Source: Adiantum capillus-veneris (taxonomy: Eukaryota; Streptophyta; Polypodiopsida; Polypodiales; Pteridaceae). From it: a stretch of DNA of 64,000 nt. The position numbers and the translations under genes were made by a program. This document shows positions 63,436 to 64,000 of this stretch, piece by piece; the stretch's first letter is position 1; every line of letters starts with the position of its first letter. The notes below the pieces were generated by a model. The model saw only the letters and a program-made list of their open reading frames with translations. It was not told the DNA's origin and did no database searches. Where the stretch lies: the NCBI GenBank assembly GCA_014529385.2, contig CM043967.1, positions 132,369,182 through 132,433,181 on the forward strand. Direction: 5' to 3'.

Positions 63436-64000
63436 TCAGATCGACGCTCGAGGCAGGATTTGCAGGTAGCCATAGTCACCTGCTCAGATTGGAGTGAGAT
63501 TTGATAGGCGAAGACACGGCCCCAAATCATCTCGGCCACCGTTCGGCTTCGACAAAGTTCTGCGCAGGCCATTTTCGACTACGTGTTCTCAGCGGGTGCA
63601 GATCCGACTCTGCAAATTTGAGGTTTCGGCCTACGACTGCAAGTGCTGAGGATATCTGCACTTCCAGAGTGCTGATTTGTCTGCACAACGAAGGACGGCT
63701 CACATTCTTGGAGGCGTGTCACATACGATACGGGCGCATCTACACACAGACTGTAGGCGACATCCACTAGTTCATCAGGTAGCTTGAGTTTGCTGCTTGA
63801 TATTCCAGATTTCATCCTGACATTGCAGGTACTTCCACATGGGATGTATTGTCAAAGATGATGTATGTCTGTTGAGGGTTTGCTGGCTGTGAGTCACGCA
63901 ACAAACAATCGCCGCAGCGGTTACAGCATATAGTGGGAAATTTGTGGATGTATGACTTTGTGGGAAGTCTATGTATTGTCAGATTTACTGCAGCCTTTGT
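63436..64000 (+). other. Start of the interior of the last LTR element
   Basis: Sequence following the primer site. No Gag or Pol motif before the window ends. The element type cannot be told; short LTR and primer site fit copia or a small non-autonomous element. Confidence 0.4.

Noticed and set aside
61980-63770. Open stretches on both strands (for example 62882-63307 and 63292-62597) as genes
   Set aside because: They lie in an LTR-like repeat, are not kept open in the copy at 6.5-8.1 kb, and show no domain.

Overview
The window looks like nuclear DNA of a land plant and is almost entirely transposable elements nested in one another. It holds Ty1/copia and Ty3/gypsy LTR elements, including a Tat-type gypsy element with a second RNase H, a lineage known from plants. 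It also has spliceosomal introns with GT..AG borders, TATA boxes in LTRs, and long GA, GT and CT microsatellites. I see no ordinary single-copy host gene, rRNA, tRNA or CRISPR. Species cannot be fixed; a fern or another large-genome plant is a guess.

Layout. 1-340: LTR-like fragment. 1004-4388: complete gag-only LTR element (TR-GAG type) with a 4-bp target duplication. 4389-6484: microsatellites, no gene. 6485-9198 and 18828-19880: a second gag-only element, split by a 9.6-kb unit at 9199-18827 with short terminal inverted repeats. That unit carries four gene models in two convergent pairs. Plus strand: a four-exon transposase-like gene and a histone H3-like gene. Minus strand: a two-exon gene and an intact three-exon gene. 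Two big hairpins inside a larger inverted repeat separate the pairs. 20839-27314: Ty1/copia element on the minus strand (target duplication ATGTG), itself hit by a 1.7-kb foldback element (23947-25648). 27315-61129: a large composite: LTR end and tRNA-Met-type primer site, basic ORF, a LARD-like element (29644-35081), a decayed Ty3/gypsy gag-pol (35082-44339), and a spliced gene of unknown function (45567-60110). A young Tat-type gypsy element (47115-57184, minus strand) interrupts an exon of that gene. 61660-63229: second copy of the long repeat at 6.5-8.1 kb, cut by the LTR of a further element (63230 onward).

Main points. The most unusual object is the four-gene unit at 9.2-18.8 kb. Its second gene has an H3-type N-terminal tail, a long linker and a recognisable H3 histone fold. 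The three complete splice junctions of the transposase-like gene and the three in the minus-strand genes keep frame. Every in-frame stop in the three broken genes can be explained by a C-to-T change (CAA, CAG or CGA to a stop), with no frameshift. The two gag-only elements and the Tat-type element share the same unusual primer-binding site, which suggests the former are mobilised by relatives of the latter.

Limits: all homology calls come from reading motifs by eye; no database search was run. Element borders are given to the base only where LTR ends or target duplications show them.
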